The notes under the pieces are model-generated. The model saw only the letters and a list, made by a program, of their open reading frames with translations, made no database searches and was not told where the DNA came from. Both the position numbers and the translations under genes were made by a program. Below are positions 5,588 to 5,924 of a DNA stretch of 5,924 nt, piece after piece. Position 1 is the first letter of the stretch. The number at the start of each line of letters is the position of its first letter. Source of the stretch: an uncultured Clostridia bacterium (GTDB taxonomy: Bacteria; Bacillota; Clostridia; Oscillospirales; Ruminococcaceae); assembly GCA_947628385.1 (NCBI GenBank), contig CANQZS010000116.1:1-5924 (forward strand), in the 5' to 3' direction.

Positions 5588-5924
5588 ATGTCAGTTATTA
5601 CAAGCAGACCAAAGGGAACACAGGATATTCTTCCTGCCGAGGTCTACAAGTGGCAGACGGTGGAACGCTGCGCCGCTGAAACGGCGGAATGTTTCGGATT
5701 CAGGGAAATACGCTTTCCGACATTTGAAAATACCGCGCTTTTTAAAAGAAGCGTCGGAGATACCACGGACGTGGTACAGAAAGAAATGTACAGCGTGACG
5801 GCTAAAAGTCCCGCTAACGGAAAGGATCCCGACGATCTCACTCTTCGTCCGGAGGGAACGGCGGGTGCGGCGAGAGCGGCTATAGAAAACGGACTTCTCA
5901 ACGAAGCTCTGCCGCAAAAGGTCT
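5588..5924 (+). CDS. hisS: Histidyl-tRNA synthetase, N-terminal part (runs off the window)
   Basis: This enzyme attaches histidine to tRNA-His in the cytoplasm. The first 112 residues are visible. The start MSVITSRPKGTQDILP carries the RGTQDILP-type opening of HisRS, with Lys in place of Arg. Class II motif 1 lies around residues 39-47 (REIRFPTFE). GDTTDVVQKEMYS (57-69) and motif 2 LTLRPEGTAGAARA (84-97) follow. RPEGT with the strong N-terminal match favours catalytic HisRS over the HisZ paralogue, as does the T-box upstream. Compared with my memory of B. subtilis HisS, the segment between EMY and LTLRPEGT (YSVTAKSPANGKDPDD) is about six residues longer. The ATG at 5588 has a strong GGGAGGAG at 5572-5579, 8 nt upstream. 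Expression is governed by the T-box. The rest of the gene lies beyond the window. Confidence 0.95.
   Translation, partial: MSVITSRPKGTQDILPAEVYKWQTVERCAAETAECFGFREIRFPTFENTALFKRSVGDTTDVVQKEMYSVTAKSPANGKDPDDLTLRPEGTAGAARAAIENGLLNEALPQKV

Noticed and set aside
5494..5798. Two short plus-strand open frames starting at 5494 and 5508
   Set aside because: They overlap the T-box, the terminator and hisS in other frames; hisS and the RNA element explain the conservation.
5591..5917. Minus-strand open frames opposite hisS
   Set aside because: Antisense to a clear HisRS sequence; no support of their own.

Overview
The window looks like chromosomal DNA of an anaerobic Firmicute of class Clostridia, most likely a Ruminococcus-like member of the Oscillospiraceae. 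This is inferred from four things: a T-box leader in front of an aminoacyl-tRNA synthetase gene, GAAAGGA-type ribosome binding sites, the giant BadF/HgdC-type activase family typical of strict anaerobes, and the flavour of the proteins. No single feature fixes the species. All five genes are on the + strand, and I see no mobile element, CRISPR array, tRNA or rRNA.

Positions 1-3808 hold two adjacent genes. The first (5' end cut off by the window) encodes a tandem HgdC/BadF-type ATPase ('2-hydroxyacyl-CoA dehydratase activase') followed by a DUF2229-type region. The second, 26 nt downstream with a TTG start, encodes a cysteine-rich protein related to the HgdB/HgdC-family dehydratase component. 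As I recall the family, many Clostridia carry these as one very long polypeptide; here they are two cistrons. Together they look like an ATP-driven, very low potential electron-transfer pair whose substrate is unknown.

Positions 3866-4468 encode an Fe/Mn superoxide dismutase with all metal ligands. It follows the dehydratase-like gene by 57 nt with no promoter or terminator that I can recognise, so it may be read from the same transcript. That would place an oxygen-defence enzyme beside oxygen-labile Fe-S proteins.

Positions 4500-5209 hold an independent unit: a near-consensus sigma-A promoter and a gene for a small exported lipoprotein made almost entirely of TPR repeats.

Positions 5210-5587 have no gene but are dense in signals: an A/T-rich UP-like stretch, a strong promoter (TTGAAA-17-TATCAT), and a complete T-box riboswitch. 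The riboswitch has Stem I, a Stem II-type pseudoknot, Stem III, an antiterminator with a textbook 7-nt bulge, and a competing intrinsic terminator. It controls hisS (histidyl-tRNA synthetase), which starts at 5588 and runs off the window end. The best specifier codon I can fold out is GAC (Asp), not a His codon, which predicts a downstream aspS in the same operon. I see no strong case for a wholly new system. The most interesting items are the split activase/dehydratase pair of unknown substrate, its neighbour SOD, and the specifier and discriminator puzzle of the T-box.
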